A DNA stretch of 64,000 nt from Salvelinus alpinus (GCF_045679555.1 NC_092092.1:13544190-13608189); one strand, 5' to 3'. Shown: positions 52,691 through 64,000, numbered from the stretch's first letter. Notes: generated from the sequence alone by a model not told the origin. Numbers and translations are program-made.

Positions 52691-53854
52691 CGATTTGTAC
52701 TGTATGTAATGTATTAAAGAATGAAATGCATAAAGAATTGTACTATTCCATTATCAAGGTTTCTTGTACTTTTCTTGTCTCATACGTTGCATCCTGATTT
52801 TCTACCCTTCTCCCAAAGTGTGCACTTGCACACTTTTCTAACACGATTTAGCAATCGTGGAAACTCAATCCAGCCCATGCTTACACCAATCACATGTTTT
52901 TAAATCCATGACCGGGAGTGTCCAATTGCTGAATTCTAGAGCGGGAGGAGAATTGGGAGGCAGACTTGGTTTATTTATTTGAAAGGAATATTGATAAAAT
53001 CAGGTCATTATTATGCATCGACTTCATCTTAGCCTACTATTTCCAGGTAAACACCAGATAAAAAGGCAGGCAGATAAATAAAGCGTTACCTTTTCGGTCT
53101 GCTGGTGTATGTCATTACACAGTTCAGTCGTGGACACTTGTGGCGGGCGAGCCACAGAAGAGTTCTGTTATTCTCTGTCTCATTTTAACACGATCTGAAA
53201 GTTTTATAGAGAACCAAGGAGTTGTTTGATTTTTTTTTATATATAATTTTTTTAACTTTTTTTTTTTTTACTGAAGATTGTGTTTGTTTCATATGATTGT
53301 GTTTAGCTTTTTGTGTTGTTTTTCATGTATAGTGTAATTAATGTGTATATGGTTGTGTAATTCGTGTGTGTGTATATAGACGGGTATAGTGTAATTGTTG
53401 ATGTGTTCATGCAGGGCTCATCTGTGAAAGAGACCATGGTTAAAAATGTAAAAATCAGTATGACTGTGCAGCTGAGCTAGCTGGCTTCTGATGCCGTTGG
53501 TTTCTGAGTAGAAACTGGTCTAAAATGTCAAGCGACACAAGCTCTACTGAGAGCCTGTGTGTGTACAAAAGGGGGAAACAGCAGCTCTACTGAGAGCCTG
53601 TGTGTGTACAAAAGAGGGAAAGAGCAGCTCTACCTAGAAAGTCTAAATGTTGACTTTCTTCTAAATCTCTCCTTTCCAGTTGAAATCAACTCATTTTCCT
53701 TTACTTTCTTTCTGTTGATGCACCTTGACATTTATGGTTTAAGGTTTGGTACGTGATGCTCATATGCAGTGCGGAAGAGTCACATGAGACAACGAGTGTT
53801 TGGAACAACAGAGGCCATCAAATCTCCAGTTCCCTATCTTGTAGATCCAGTTTA
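52691..53854. other. no gene recognised
   Basis: AT-rich flank. A tandem duplication of about 47 bp (GCTCTACTGAGAGCCTGTGT unit) lies at 53538-53633. Confidence 0.4.
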
Positions 53855-54555
53855 AAATCAAATTGTATTAGTCACATGCGCCGAATACAACAGGTGTAGA
53901 CCTTACAGTGAAATGCTTACCTACGAGCTCCTAACCAACAATGCAGTTAAAAAAACAACATAAGAATAAGAGATAAAAGTAACAAGTAATTAAAGAGTAG
54001 CAGTAAAATAACAATAGCAAGACTATATACAGGGGGGTACCGATACAGAGTCAATGTGCGGGGGCACCGGTAAGTTGAGGTAGTGTGTACATGTAGGTAG
54101 AGTTATTGAAGTGACTATGCATAGATGACGACAGAGAGTAGCAGTGGTGTAAAGAGGGGTGGGGGTGGGGCACAGCAAATAGTCTGGGTAGCCATTTGAT
54201 TAGATGTTCAGGAGTCTTATGGCTTGGGGGTAGAAGCTGTTTAGAAGCCTCTTGGACCTAGACATGGCGCTCCGTTGCCGCTAACTGTGCGGTAGCAGAG
54301 AGAACAGTCTATGACGAGGGTGGCTGGAATCTTTGACAATTTTTAGGGCCTTCCTCTGACACCGCTTGGTATAGAGGACCTGGATGGCAAGAAGCTTGGC
54401 CCCAGGGATGTTCTGGGCCATTCGCACTACCCTCTGTAGTAACTTGCAGTCGGAGGCTGAGCAGTTGCCATAACAGGCAGTGATGCAACCAGTCAGGATG
54501 CTCTCGATGGTGCAGCTGTAGAACCTTTTGAGGATCTGAGGACCCATTCCAAAAC
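53855..54555 (-). mobile_element. LINE 3' end fragment
   Basis: Starts with the inverted tail CACATGCGCCGAATACAACA. The minus-strand C-terminal peptide FYSCTIESILTGCITACYGN, then RRVVRMAQ-like sequence and KALKIVKDSSHPRHRLFSLL, is intact over about 90 aa. Confidence 0.85.
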
Positions 54556-54602
54556 TTTTCGTGTACATATATGTGTACATTATATATACATACATACACA
54601 TA

Positions 54603-56221
54603 CAGTTGAATTCGGAAGTTTACATACACCTTAGCCAAATGCATTTAAACTCAGTTTTTCACAATTTCTAACATTTAATCCCAGTAAAAAGTCCCTGTTT
54701 TAGGTCAGTTAGGATCATCACTTTATTTTAAGAATGTGAAATGTCAGAATAATAGTAGAGAATGATTTATTTCAGCAATTATTTATTTCATCACATTCCC
54801 AGTGGGTCAGAAGTTTACGTACACCCAATTAGTATTTGGTAGCATTGCCTTTAAATTGTTTAACTTGGGTCAAACGTTTCGGGAAGCCTTCCACAAGCTT
54901 CTCACAATAAGTTGGGTGAATTTTGGCCCATTCTTCCTGACAGAGCTGGTGTAACTGAGTCAGGTTTGTAGGCCTCCTTGCTCGCACACGCTTTTTCAGT
55001 TCTGCCCACAAATTGCCTATAGGATTGAGATCAGGGCCTTGTGATGGCCACTCCAATACCTTGACTTGGCTGTCCTTAAGCCATTTTGCCACAACTTTGG
55101 AAGTATGCTTGGGGTCATTGTCCATTTGGAAGATCCATTTGCAACCAAGCTTTAACTTCCTGACTGATGTCTTGAGATGTTGCTTCAATATATACACATA
55201 ATTATCCTGCCTCATGAAGCCATCTATTTTGTGAGTTGCATCAGGCCTTCCTGCAGCAAAGCACCCTCACAACATGATGCTGCCACCCCCGTGTTTCACG
55301 GTTGGGATGGTGTTCTTCGGCTTGCAAGCTTCCCCATTTTTCCTCCAAACATAACGATGGTCATTATGGCCAAACAGTTCTATTTTTGTTTCATCAGACC
55401 AGAGGACATTTCTCCAAAAAGTACGATCTTTGTCCCCATGTGCAGTTGCAAACCGTAGTCTGTTTTTTTTATGGCAGTTTTGGAGCAGTGGTTTCTTCCT
55501 TGCTGAACAGCCTTTTAGATTATGTCGATATAGGACTCGTTTTACTGTGGATATAGATACTTTTGTACCTGTTTCCTCCAGCATCTTCACAAGGTCCTTT
55601 GCTGTTGTTCTGGGATTGATTTGCAATTCTCGCACCATAGTACGTTCATCTCTAGGAGACAGAACGCGTCTCCTTCCTGAGCGGTATGACAGCTGCATGG
55701 TCCCATGGTGTTTATACCTGCGTACTATTGTTTGTACAGATGAACGTGGTACCTTCAGGCATTTGGAAATTGCTCCCAACGATGAACCAGACTTGTGGAG
55801 GTCTACAATTGTTTTTCTGAGGTCTTGAGTGATTTCTTTTGATTTTCCCATGATGTCAAGCAAAGAGGCACTGAGTTTGAAGGTAGGCCTTGAAATACAT
55901 CCACAGTACACCAACAATTGACTCAAATGGTGTCAATTAGCCTATCAGAAGCTTCTAAAGCCATGACATTCTTTTCTGGAATTTTCCAAGCTGTTTAAAG
56001 GCACAGTCAAATTAGTGTATGTAAACGTCTGACCCACTGGAATTGTGATACAGTGAAATAATCTGTCTGTAAACAATTGTTGGAAAAATGACTTGCACAA
56101 AGTAGATGTCCTAACCGACTTGCCGAAACTATTGTTTGTTCACAAGAAATTTGTGGAGTTGTTGAAAAATGAGTTTTAATGACCCCAACCTAACTGTATG
56201 TAAACATCCAACTTCAACTTT
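54603..56221 (-). mobile_element. Sleeping-Beauty-type Tc1 transposon, full length
   Basis: Outer ends CAGTTGAATTCGGAAGTTTA and its diverged partner near 56195-56218; internal repeats AGAAGTTTACGTACACCC (about 54810) and TGTATGTAAACGTCTGACCC (about 56020) complete the IR/DR structure. The element is about 1.6 kb and carries a full-length transposase frame. Confidence 0.93.
54829..55851 (-). pseudogene. Tc1-like transposase, 340 codons with one nonsense codon
   Basis: The frame runs from [20 protein letters not shown] to KQFKGNATKY with no indel, and its 340 codons equal the known length of this transposase family. N-terminal paired-like HTH (about 1-110), then the DDE domain: D153 in [11 protein letters not shown] and D244 in QMDNDPKHTS. 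Two lesions: codon 195 (55269-55267) is TGA where family members have Trp (IML-W-GCF), and the third catalytic residue, Glu279, reads Gly (PDLNPIGNLW). It cannot transpose itself; its ends could be mobilised in trans (inference). Confidence 0.92.
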
Positions 56222-56232
56222 GTATATATATA

Positions 56233-57460
56233 CACTGCTCAAAAAAATAAAGGGAACACTAAAATAACACATCCTAGATCTGAATGAATGAAATATTCTT
56301 ATTAAATACTTTTTTCTTTACATAGTTGAATGTGCTGACAACAAAATCACACAAAAATTATCAATGGAAATCAAATTTATCAACCCATGGAGGTCTGGTT
56401 TTGGAGTCACACTCAAAATTAAAGTGGAAAACCACATTACAGGCTGATCCAACTTTGATGTAATGTCCTTAAAACAAGTCAAAATGAGGCTCAGTAGTGT
56501 GTGTGGCCTCCACGTGCCTGTATGACTTCCCTACAACGCCTGGGCATGCTCCTGATGAGGTGGCAGATCGTCTCCTGAGGGATCTCCTCCCAGACCTGGA
56601 CTAAAGCATCCGCCAACTCCTGGACAGTCTGTGGTGCAACGTGACGTTGGTGGATGGAGCGAGACATGATGTCCCAGATGTGCTCAATTGGATTCAGGTC
56701 TGGGGAACGGGCGGGCCAGTCCATAGCATCAATGCCTTCCTCTTGCAGGAACTGCTGACACACTCCAGCCACATGAGGTCTAGCATTGTCTTGCATTAGG
56801 AGGAACCCAGGGCCAACCGCACCAGCATATGGTCTCACAAGGGGTCTGAGGATCTCATCTCGGTACCTAATGGCAGTCAGGCTACCTCTGGCGAGCCCAT
56901 GGAGGGCTGTGCTGTCCCCCAAAGAAATGACACCCCACACCATGACTGACCCTCCGCCAAACCGGTCATGCTGGAGGATGTTGCAGGCAGCAGAACGTTC
57001 TCCACGGCGTCTCCAGACTGTCACGTCTGTCACATGTGCTCAGTGTGAACCTGCTTTCATCTGTGAAGAGCACAAACCTTCTTGCCACAGCTCGCATTGA
57101 TGTGCCATCCTGGATGAGCTGCACTACCTGAGCCACTTGTGTGGGTTGTAGACTCCGTCTCATGCTACCACTAGAGTGAAAGCACCGCCAGCATTCAAAA
57201 ATGACCAAAACATCAGCCAGGAAGCATAGGAACTGAGAAGTGGTCTGTGGTCACCACCTGCAGAACCACTCCTTTATTGGGGGTGTCTTGCTAATTGCCT
57301 ATAATTCCTACCTGTTGTCTATTCCATTTACACAACAGCATGTGAAATTTATTGTCAATCAGTGTTGCTTCCTAAGTGGACAGTTTGATTTCATAGAAGT
57401 GTGATTGACTTGGAGTTACATTGTGTTGTTTAAGTGTTCCCTTTATTTTTTTGAGCAGTG
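56233..57460 (-). mobile_element. Tc1/mariner-type element with internal deletion
   Basis: Near-perfect ends CACTGCTCAAAAAAATAAAG and CTTTATTTTTTTGAGCAGTG, TA on both sides. Minus-strand transposase pieces: [20 protein letters not shown] joined by deletion to [17 protein letters not shown], then in another frame [43 protein letters not shown] and the end RCREVIQARGGHTHY (56491). Confidence 0.92.
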
Positions 57461-57465
57461 TATAT

Positions 57466-57662
57466 ATATATAACCTTTATTTAACTAGGCAAGTCAGTTA
57501 AGAACAAATTCTTATTTACAATGACGGCCTACCCCGGCCAAACCCGGACGATGCTGTGCCAATTGTGCACCGCCCTATGGGACTCCCAATCACGGCCGAA
57601 TGTGATAGCGCCTCTTGCGCTGAGAAGCAGTGCCTTAGACCGCTGCGCCACTCGGGAGCCCA
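57466..57662 (-). mobile_element. tRNA-derived SINE
   Basis: AACCTTTATTTAACTAGGCA to CGCTGCGCCACTCGGGAGCC, the reverse complement of the SINE head at 1773. Confidence 0.7.
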
Positions 57663-58000
57663 GCTGGGCCCTCCGCCGTGAACAACTCCTGCAGCTGACA
57701 CAGAGTCACGGTCACCTGTTTACCCACGGTAAATAAATTGCATACATAATTGGCAGTTTTATTTAATTTGACTCTTTTCAACCAGGTAAGTCATTGAGAA
57801 GTAAGAACACATTCTCTTTTACAATAACTACAGCTGGCAGATTGAATGATTCCTAACCTTGATGCTTACCCTAACCTCACCTCCTTAGTTCTAACCTTAC
57901 CTTAAAAACCTTCACCTGTCAATCCCTGTGCTGAACCTTTACCTTTGGATCTGCCGACTGAATATCCACATCTTAAATAATAACAACCTCACCCCGTCAG

Positions 58001-58183
58001 AGATGTTCCCTGAGCCCGCCTTCCTACTCCTCCACTCTGGCAGACACCACAGTGTGGAGGGCCCCACCACCGTGGAGGAGGGAGATGGAGATGCTGCCTC
58101 CGCATCCATCCTCCCCAGGGGAGAGACACCAAGAGTGGTGAGAAGATCCCGCCAGATGGGCCTACCTGTGGAGGATATGAAAG
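58001..58183 (+). CDS. candidate exon of an unidentified gene
   Basis: It is open between CCCCGTCAG and AAAG/GTTAGC: MFPEPAFLLLHSGRHHSVEG, then PTTVEEGDGDAASASILPRG and QMGLPVEDMK. It is G+C-richer than its surroundings and flanked by usable splice signals, though the upstream pyrimidine tract is poor. It does not join in frame to the candidate at 58491-58527, so an intermediate exon would be needed. No family recognised. Confidence 0.3.
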
Positions 58184-58490
58184 GTTAGCGTTAAGGGCTA
58201 GCACTCACTCGTTGCATTTGCATAGTTTTTCTTGTGAGTTTGTTTCTAGGGGCAACTTGATTTTACTCAGAGGAATCACTGTGCCAGTTACAGACTTAGG
58301 ATGGTGTGACTGAAGCATGTCCTGGCCAAGGAGAAACTCTGGGCCTTTATTTGTTTACTGGCCAGGTTATGGTTTAGGAAAAACTCCAGGCCCTTTGTAA
58401 GGGAAACACGGTGGGGTGCAAGGCAAGCTGCTGCCAGTCTACCTGTCCTTGATTGTTTATTCCTGCTTTGAGGAGCAGAGAGAGGAACCC

Positions 58491-58527
58491 GGTCCATCCG
58501 GTCCCAATGACTATTACACTGCAGATG
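58491..58527 (+). CDS. candidate short exon ending at a repeated splice donor
   Basis: REEPGPSGPNDYYTAD (starting a few codons earlier, after GAGCAG at about 58478) is open and ends GATG/GTAAGA. It could be an exon end, but nothing confirms it; the GTAAGA is the first unit of a tandem repeat. Confidence 0.22.
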
Positions 58528-58668
58528 GTAAGAACCAGTCTACTGATGCAGTAACTCTGGTAAGAACCAGTCTACCGATACAGTAACTCTGGTAAGAACC
58601 AGTCTACCGATACAGTAACTCTGGTAAGAACCAGTCTACCGATACAGTAACTCTGGTAAGAACCAGTC
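58528..58668 (+). repeat. 32-bp minisatellite, about 4.4 copies, each with GTAAGAACC
   Basis: The unit is GTAAGAACCAGTCTACCGAT plus ACAGTAACTCTG, nearly identical in all copies. Each unit repeats a splice-donor-like TG/GTAAGA. Confidence 0.95.
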
Positions 58669-59635
58669 ATCTAATTAAGTCTGCTTGGTCACACATGAAG
58701 AACTGGCACAGTGGCAGGCAGTGTAATGGTATTAGCAGAGTTATGTAAGGTACAGTAGTTACCTGGCTGTGTCACTAGGTCAACTGTAGCCTACTGGAGG
58801 AAAGTAGGGCTCCGCTCCAATATCCATACTAGAATTCCGTTTAAAAAGCATGCCCAATACATTGCTCCAGTTTAAGTTGTATGTTAGTGTGGTTATTTGG
58901 AATGTAGCCATTCTCTCTCTTCACCATATGGAATTATAAAGCATTTGATCTAATTCAGTTAATTCAGATTGTATGATAGGCCTATCTACTGTGTTTCTGT
59001 TGAGGTTCTAGAATAGACGGCAACCTGAGAAAGTCACTTTAGAATGTTATGCACCGAAGGTGACACACATCAATAATGTAATTGAAATGCTGCACTAAGT
59101 AAAATATTGCATTAACCCTTGAACTGTCTCTTCTTGAAAAACTCTTCTTGAAAAACAATTCACCTTAAAATTCCTATTACTAACAACAAAATAAGAGCTT
59201 CCCATAATTTTTTTTCTCCCAACTTCATGTTTATTTTGGAAATAACAAGAGTTCTACTAGGATGTTGAGTCAAAAGAAGGTCATACCAGCAATGCCATAT
59301 TAGAATGGCAATTTGCATAGCATTTGTGACCGACCACCTCGATTTGAAAGTGTTTTTTACATAGGATAAGAGATTCAGAGCTAGAAAATAGTATATCATA
59401 CACTGCAGTTGAGGAACAAATGGGAAAGTAATTCTGCTTTTAATGTTGATAAACTTGTAACCCCACTTTTGAGAAAATGGCGTTTGAATATTTTGGTACA
59501 CCTACTGGAGACCTCTTCTTTTGCTACACCCATTCAGAATCGTTCACACCCTCTTAAGCCTTAGCCCCACCAATCTCTTTAATGATTCACATATGAGGCC
59601 ATGTGCTAAACAGTGAGTACGGTAGTTTTCTAACA
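58669..59635. other. no gene recognised
   Basis: AT-rich, no notable ORF or transposon ends. Confidence 0.4.
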
Positions 59636-61080
59636 AAAGATTTCAAGAGTAGAGGCCAGTTTATCCTGTCTAGGACAGACGTTCCGCTAGCGGTACCCCC
59701 CCAACATTCCACTGAAAAGGCAGCGCGGGAAATTCAAAAATATTTTTTTGAAATATTTAACTTTCACACATTAACAAGTCCAATACAGCAAATGAAAGAT
59801 AAACATCTTGTGAATCCAGCCAACATGTCCGATTCTTAAAATGTTTTACAGCAAAAACACAACATATATTTATGTTAGCTCACCACCAAATCCAGACATT
59901 TTTTCACAGCAAAGATAGCTTTCACAAAACCCACAAATAGAGATAAAATTAATCACTAACCTTTGAACATCTTCATCAGATGAGTCATATGACATCATGT
60001 TACACAATACATTTATGTTTTGTTCGATAATGTGCATATATATATATATATATATAAAAAATCTCAGTTTACATTGGCGCGTTACGTGCAATAATGTTTT
60101 GATTCCAAAACATCCGGTGATTTTGCAGAAATACTCATAATAAACATTGATAAAAGATGCAAGTGTTATTCACAGAATTAAAGATAAACTTATCCTCTAT
60201 GCAACCGCTGTATCAGATTTTTTTTTAAACGTAAAAAAAATAAATAATCTGAGAACGGCGCTCAGAGCACAATCCAGCCAAAGAAATAGTCGCCATTTTG
60301 GCGTCAACAGAAGCTACAAAAACACTATAAATATGCACTTACCTTCGAATAACTTCATCAGAAGGCACTCCCAGGATTCCCAGTTCGACAATAAATGACT
60401 GATTTGTTCCATAAAGTTCCATAAAGCCCATCATTTAGCCATTTGTTGTTAGCATGTTCAGCCCAGTAATCCATTTTCATGACGCACGAGCAATCCCTCC
60501 AGACAAAAACTCAAAAAGTTCCGTTACAGGTCGTAGAAACAAGTCAAATGATGTATGCAATCCATATTTAGGATGTTTTTAACATTAATCATCAATAAGG
60601 ATCCAACAGGAGAACTTCATTGTCTGAAGAAAGAGCATTGGAACGAGAGCACTCTCTCTCGTGAGCGCGCACAATGAGACTGAGAATTTCTGCAGACCAC
60701 TCAGTAAAATAGCTCCTATGAGCCCCTCCTTTATAGTAGAATCATATAACCAAAATCTACAGACGGTGACATCTAGTGGAAGCCCTAGGAAGTGTTTGCA
60801 CATCCATAACTAAAAGGGGTATCATTTGGCACTGTTTTGAAAATAGAGTTCTCACTTCCTGTTTGGATTTCTTCTCAGGTTTTTGTTTGCCATATGAGTT
60901 ATGTTATACTTACAGACATAATTCAAACAGTTTTAGAAACGTCAGAGTGTTTTCTATACAATAGTAATAATAATATGCATGTATTACCTTCTGGGACAGA
61001 GTAGGAGGAAATTCCGTTTGGGCACGCAATTCGTTCAAAGTGGAAATGCTGCCCCCTGTCCCGAAGAAGATTTATACTAC
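59636..61080. repeat. unclassified dispersed repeat, copy 1
   Basis: It shares ATCTTGTGAATCCAGCC, AACATCTTCATCAGATGA-like and TTTGTTCGAAAATGTGCATA-like modules with the sequence from 63205 to the window end. It terminates near CTGCCCCCTGTCCCGAAGAA. An (AT)n run lies at 60036-60056. Confidence 0.5.
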
Positions 61081-61294
61081 TTCTATCGACATATCTGTAT
61101 ACAGTTGTCGCAGTGACATCATGAACATTCTATTGTCGTCCAACATCAAACATGTCATTATGAAAAAGGCTACATGACATCATGCAGCCTGGGGGTCCGA
61201 AATAGAATAACTAGTGTTTTTTAACACCAATAAACCCATCTGTTCGAAAATGTATTTTGAATATGTCAATCTAGCAAACCAGGCAACTAAAATG

Positions 61295-61714
61295 ACATTT
61301 TACCCCTTTTTTGTGATATCCAATTGGTAGTTACAGTCTTGTCCCCATCGCTGTAACTCCAGTACGGACTCAGGAGAGGCGAAGGTTTCGGAGGACGCAT
61401 GGCTTTCGTCATGACCCCGCCAAGCCGCACTGCTTCTTGACACACTGCTCACTTAACCCGGAAGCCAGTCGCACCAATGTGTCAGAGGAAGCAACCATGT
61501 CAGCGTGCATGCGCCCGGCCCATCACAGGAGTCGTTAGAACGCAATCGGACAAAGACATCCCGGCCGGCCAAACCCTCCCTTAACCCAGACGACGCTGGG
61601 CCAATTGTGCGCCGCCTCATGGGTCTCCAGGTCGTGGATGGCTGCAACATAGCCCGGGATCTAACCCGAATCTGTAGTGACACCGCTAGCATTGCGATGC
61701 AGTGCCTTAGAGAC
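61295..61714 (-). mobile_element. tRNA-derived SINE (longer version)
   Basis: It contains the reverse complement of the SINE body seen at 1773-2010 (GGACTCAGGAGAGGCGAAGG) plus GACGCTGGGCCAATTGTGCG and GATGCAGTGCCTTAGA. Confidence 0.65.
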
Positions 61715-62333
61715 CGGGCAACAACCTCTCCCTCAAAGTCAGTGAAACAAAGGAGCTGATCGTGAATTGCAGGAAACGGAGGGCTGAGCACACCACCATT
61801 CACATCAACAGGGCTCTAGCTGAGCGGGCCGAAAGCTTCAAGTTTCTCTGTGTCAACATCACTAAAGATCCATCATGGTCCAAACAAACCAACAAAGTCG
61901 TGAAGAGGGCACAACAATGCCTCTTCCTTGCAGGAGTCTGAAAAGATTTGTCATGGGCTCTCAGATCCTGAAAAAGTCCTACAGCTGCACCATTGAGAGC
62001 ATCTTGACTGGCTGCATCACTGCTTCGTATGGAAACTGCTTGGCATCCAACGGCAAGGCGCTACAGAGGGTAGAGCGGATGGCCCAGGTCCTCTATACCA
62101 GGCGGTGTCAGAGGAAGGCCCTAAAAATTGTCAAAGACTCCAGCCACCCAAGTCATAGACTGTTCTCTCTGCTACCGCACGGCAAGCGGTACCGATGCTC
62201 CAAGTCTGGAACCAACAGGACTCTGAACAGCTTCTACCCCAAGCCATAAGACTACTAAATAGTTCGTTAAATATAGAAGTTAACCAAATAGCTACCCAGA
62301 CTATTTGCATTTACCCTTTTTGTGCAAAAAAAA
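61715..62333 (+). mobile_element. LINE 3' fragment
   Basis: The peptide SQILKKSYSCTIESILTGCI and QRKALKIVKDSSHPSHRLFS match the C-terminus of the LINE at 22509. It is cut off at about 62333 by a Tc1-like element. Confidence 0.8.
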
Positions 62334-63203
62334 TTGTACAGAAGAGCGCAGTGACTTTCAACATGGCACTGTCATAGGATACCACCTTTCCAACAAGTAA
62401 TTTTGTCACATTTCTGCCCTGCTAGAGCTTCCCCGGTCAACTGTAAGTGCTGTTATCGTGAAGTGGAAATGTCTAGGAGCAACAACGACTCAGCCGTGAA
62501 GTGATAGGCCACACAAACTCACAGAAAGGGACCGCCGGGTGCTGAAGCGCATAGCACGTACAATTAGTGTGTCCTCGGTTGCAACACTCACTACCCAGTG
62601 AGTGTTGGAGCAGGGAAAAACGTTCTCTGAAGTAATGAATCACACTTCCCCATCTGGCAGTCCGACGGACGTATCTGGGTTTGGCGTATGCAAAGAGAAC
62701 GCTACCTGCCTGAATGCATAGTGCCAACTGTAAAGTTTGGTGGAGAAGGAATAATGGTCTAGGGCTGTTTTTCATGGTTCGTGCTAGGCCCCCTTAGTTC
62801 CAGTAAAAGGAAATCTTACTGCTACAGCATACAATGACATTCTAGACGATTCTGTGCTTCCAACTTTGTGGCAACAGTTTGGGGAAAGCCCTTTCCTGTT
62901 TCAGCATGACATTGCCCCTGTGCACAAAGCAAGTTCCATACAAAAATGGTTTGTCAAGACTGGTGTGGAAGATCTTGACTGGCCTGCACAGAGCCCTGAC
63001 CTCAACCCCATCGAACACCTTTGGGATGAATTGGAACACCGAAAAGCCAGGCCTAATCGCCCAACATCATTGCCCGACCTCACTAATGCTCGTGGCTGAA
63101 TGGAAGCAAGTCCGCACAGCAATGTTCCACCATCTAGTGGAAAGCCTTTCCAGAAGAGTGGAGGCTGTAGTAGCAGCAAACGGGGAACCAACTCCATATT
63201 AAC
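62334..63203 (+). mobile_element. Tc1-like element, degenerate transposase
   Basis: Same family as 17042-17781. The frame 62854-63099 encodes FQHDIAPVHKASSIQKWFVK and [15 protein letters not shown], the D and E of the catalytic triad. The upstream part has stops and both terminal repeats are missing or truncated. Confidence 0.82.
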
Positions 63204-63204
63204 C

Positions 63205-64000
63205 TCTAATTCCTCCCAAACCCGGATCCGGGAGCACCCCCCACAGTAAAAAAGCTGACTAGCATAGCCTAGCATAGCGTCACAAGTAAATACTAGCATC
63301 TAAATATCATTAAATCACAAGTCCAAGACACCAGATGAAAGATACACATCTTGTGAATCCAGCCATCATTTCTGATTTTTATTTTTCCACCATTTTTTTC
63401 CTGCATGGGTAGCTATCACAATTTCGACCAAATAAAGATATATATAGCCACTAACCAAGAAACAACTTCATAAGATGACAGTCTGATAACATATTTATTG
63501 TATAGCATATGTTTTTTTAGAAAAATGTGCATATTTCAGGTATAAATCACAGTTCTACATTGCAGCTGCAATCTGAAATAGTGCCGAAGCTGCCAGAATA
63601 ATTACAGAGACCAACGTCAAATACCTAATTACTCATCTTAAAACATTTCTGAAAAATACACAGCGTACAGCAAATGAAAGCCCAACATCTTGTGAATCCA
63701 GCCAATATGTCAGATTTTTTAAGTGTTTTACAGCGAAAACACAATATAGCATTATATTAGCGTAGCACAATAGCCAGAAACACAAGCAATTTACCAGCAG
63801 CAAAGGTTAGCGATCGTAACAATCCAGCAAAAGATATATAATTTTTGACTAACCTTGATAAACTTCATCAGATGACAGTCCTGTAACATCATATTACACA
63901 ATGCATATAGGTTTTGTTCGAAAATGTGCATATTTAGCAGCACAAATCGTGGCTATACAATGTGATCAGTAGCAAAAGTTCATGCATTCTGGCCGGCGCC
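63205..64000. repeat. unclassified dispersed repeat, copy 2, with internal tandem units (runs off the window)
   Basis: Two internal units of about 330-400 bp: ATCTTGTGAATCCAGCC at about 63349 and 63688, AACTTCATCAGATGACAGTC-like at about 63465 and 63863, AATGTGCATATTT at about 63523 and 63922. Confidence 0.55.

Noticed and set aside
58001-58183. Assignment of the candidate exon to HPS1 or another 10q24 gene
   Set aside because: I considered the linker of HPS1 because of loose PSE and DYYT/EYFT similarity, but the match is too weak to name a gene.

Overview
This is a stretch of vertebrate nuclear DNA, almost certainly from a salmonid fish (Salmo, Oncorhynchus, Salvelinus or a close relative). 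The evidence is genes with introns and canonical GT/AG splice sites, protein sequences close to vertebrate orthologues, and a very dense load of the Tc1-like, hAT, L2/Rex-type LINE and tRNA-derived SINE repeats typical of salmonid genomes. I see no prokaryotic features.

Three protein-coding genes can be rebuilt exon by exon, with splice phases that agree at every junction. (1) On the minus strand, 18862 to 1051, are twelve exons of an slf2-like gene (SMC5-SMC6 complex localization factor 2, formerly FAM178A). The visible part is about 1,280 codons; the first exon or exons and the last exons were not found or lie outside the window. (2) On the minus strand, 38162 to 29241, is a complete four-exon pgam1 (phosphoglycerate mutase 1, 254 aa), with catalytic H11, E89 and H186 in place. 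(3) On the plus strand, 40128 to 50806, is a complete nine-exon pi4k2a (phosphatidylinositol 4-kinase type 2 alpha, 442 aa), with the dileucine sorting signal, the CCPCC palmitoylation motif and the kinase aspartates. pgam1 and pi4k2a are head to head, about 2 kb apart; slf2 and pgam1 are in tandem. The three encode a DNA-repair scaffold, a glycolytic enzyme and a lipid kinase, so I infer no shared pathway.

Layout: 1-8100, large slf2 intron filled by a Tc1-like end, a composite foldback repeat with a hairpin minisatellite, and a hAT/ZBED transposon with a second hAT-type element nested in it; 8100-18900, slf2 exons with more Tc1, LINE and minisatellite insertions; 19000-27000, no gene recognised, two LINE fragments, Tc1-like elements and an array of a GC-poor dispersed repeat; 27000-38200, pgam1; 38200-40100, shared intergenic region; 40100-50800, pi4k2a; 51000-64000, 3' flank with LINE, Sleeping-Beauty-type Tc1, SINE and unclassified repeats and one weak candidate exon pair near 58000-58530.

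I found no convincing new multi-gene system. The most interesting observations are transposons that reach splice sites: a Tc1-like end supplies part of an slf2 5' splice site, and pi4k2a intron 6 is about 96 percent transposon. Also notable are a (TG)n tract directly against a pi4k2a 3' splice site, a near-full-length Sleeping-Beauty-type transposase with one nonsense codon and a lost catalytic Glu, hairpin-forming minisatellites, and large inverted repeats.
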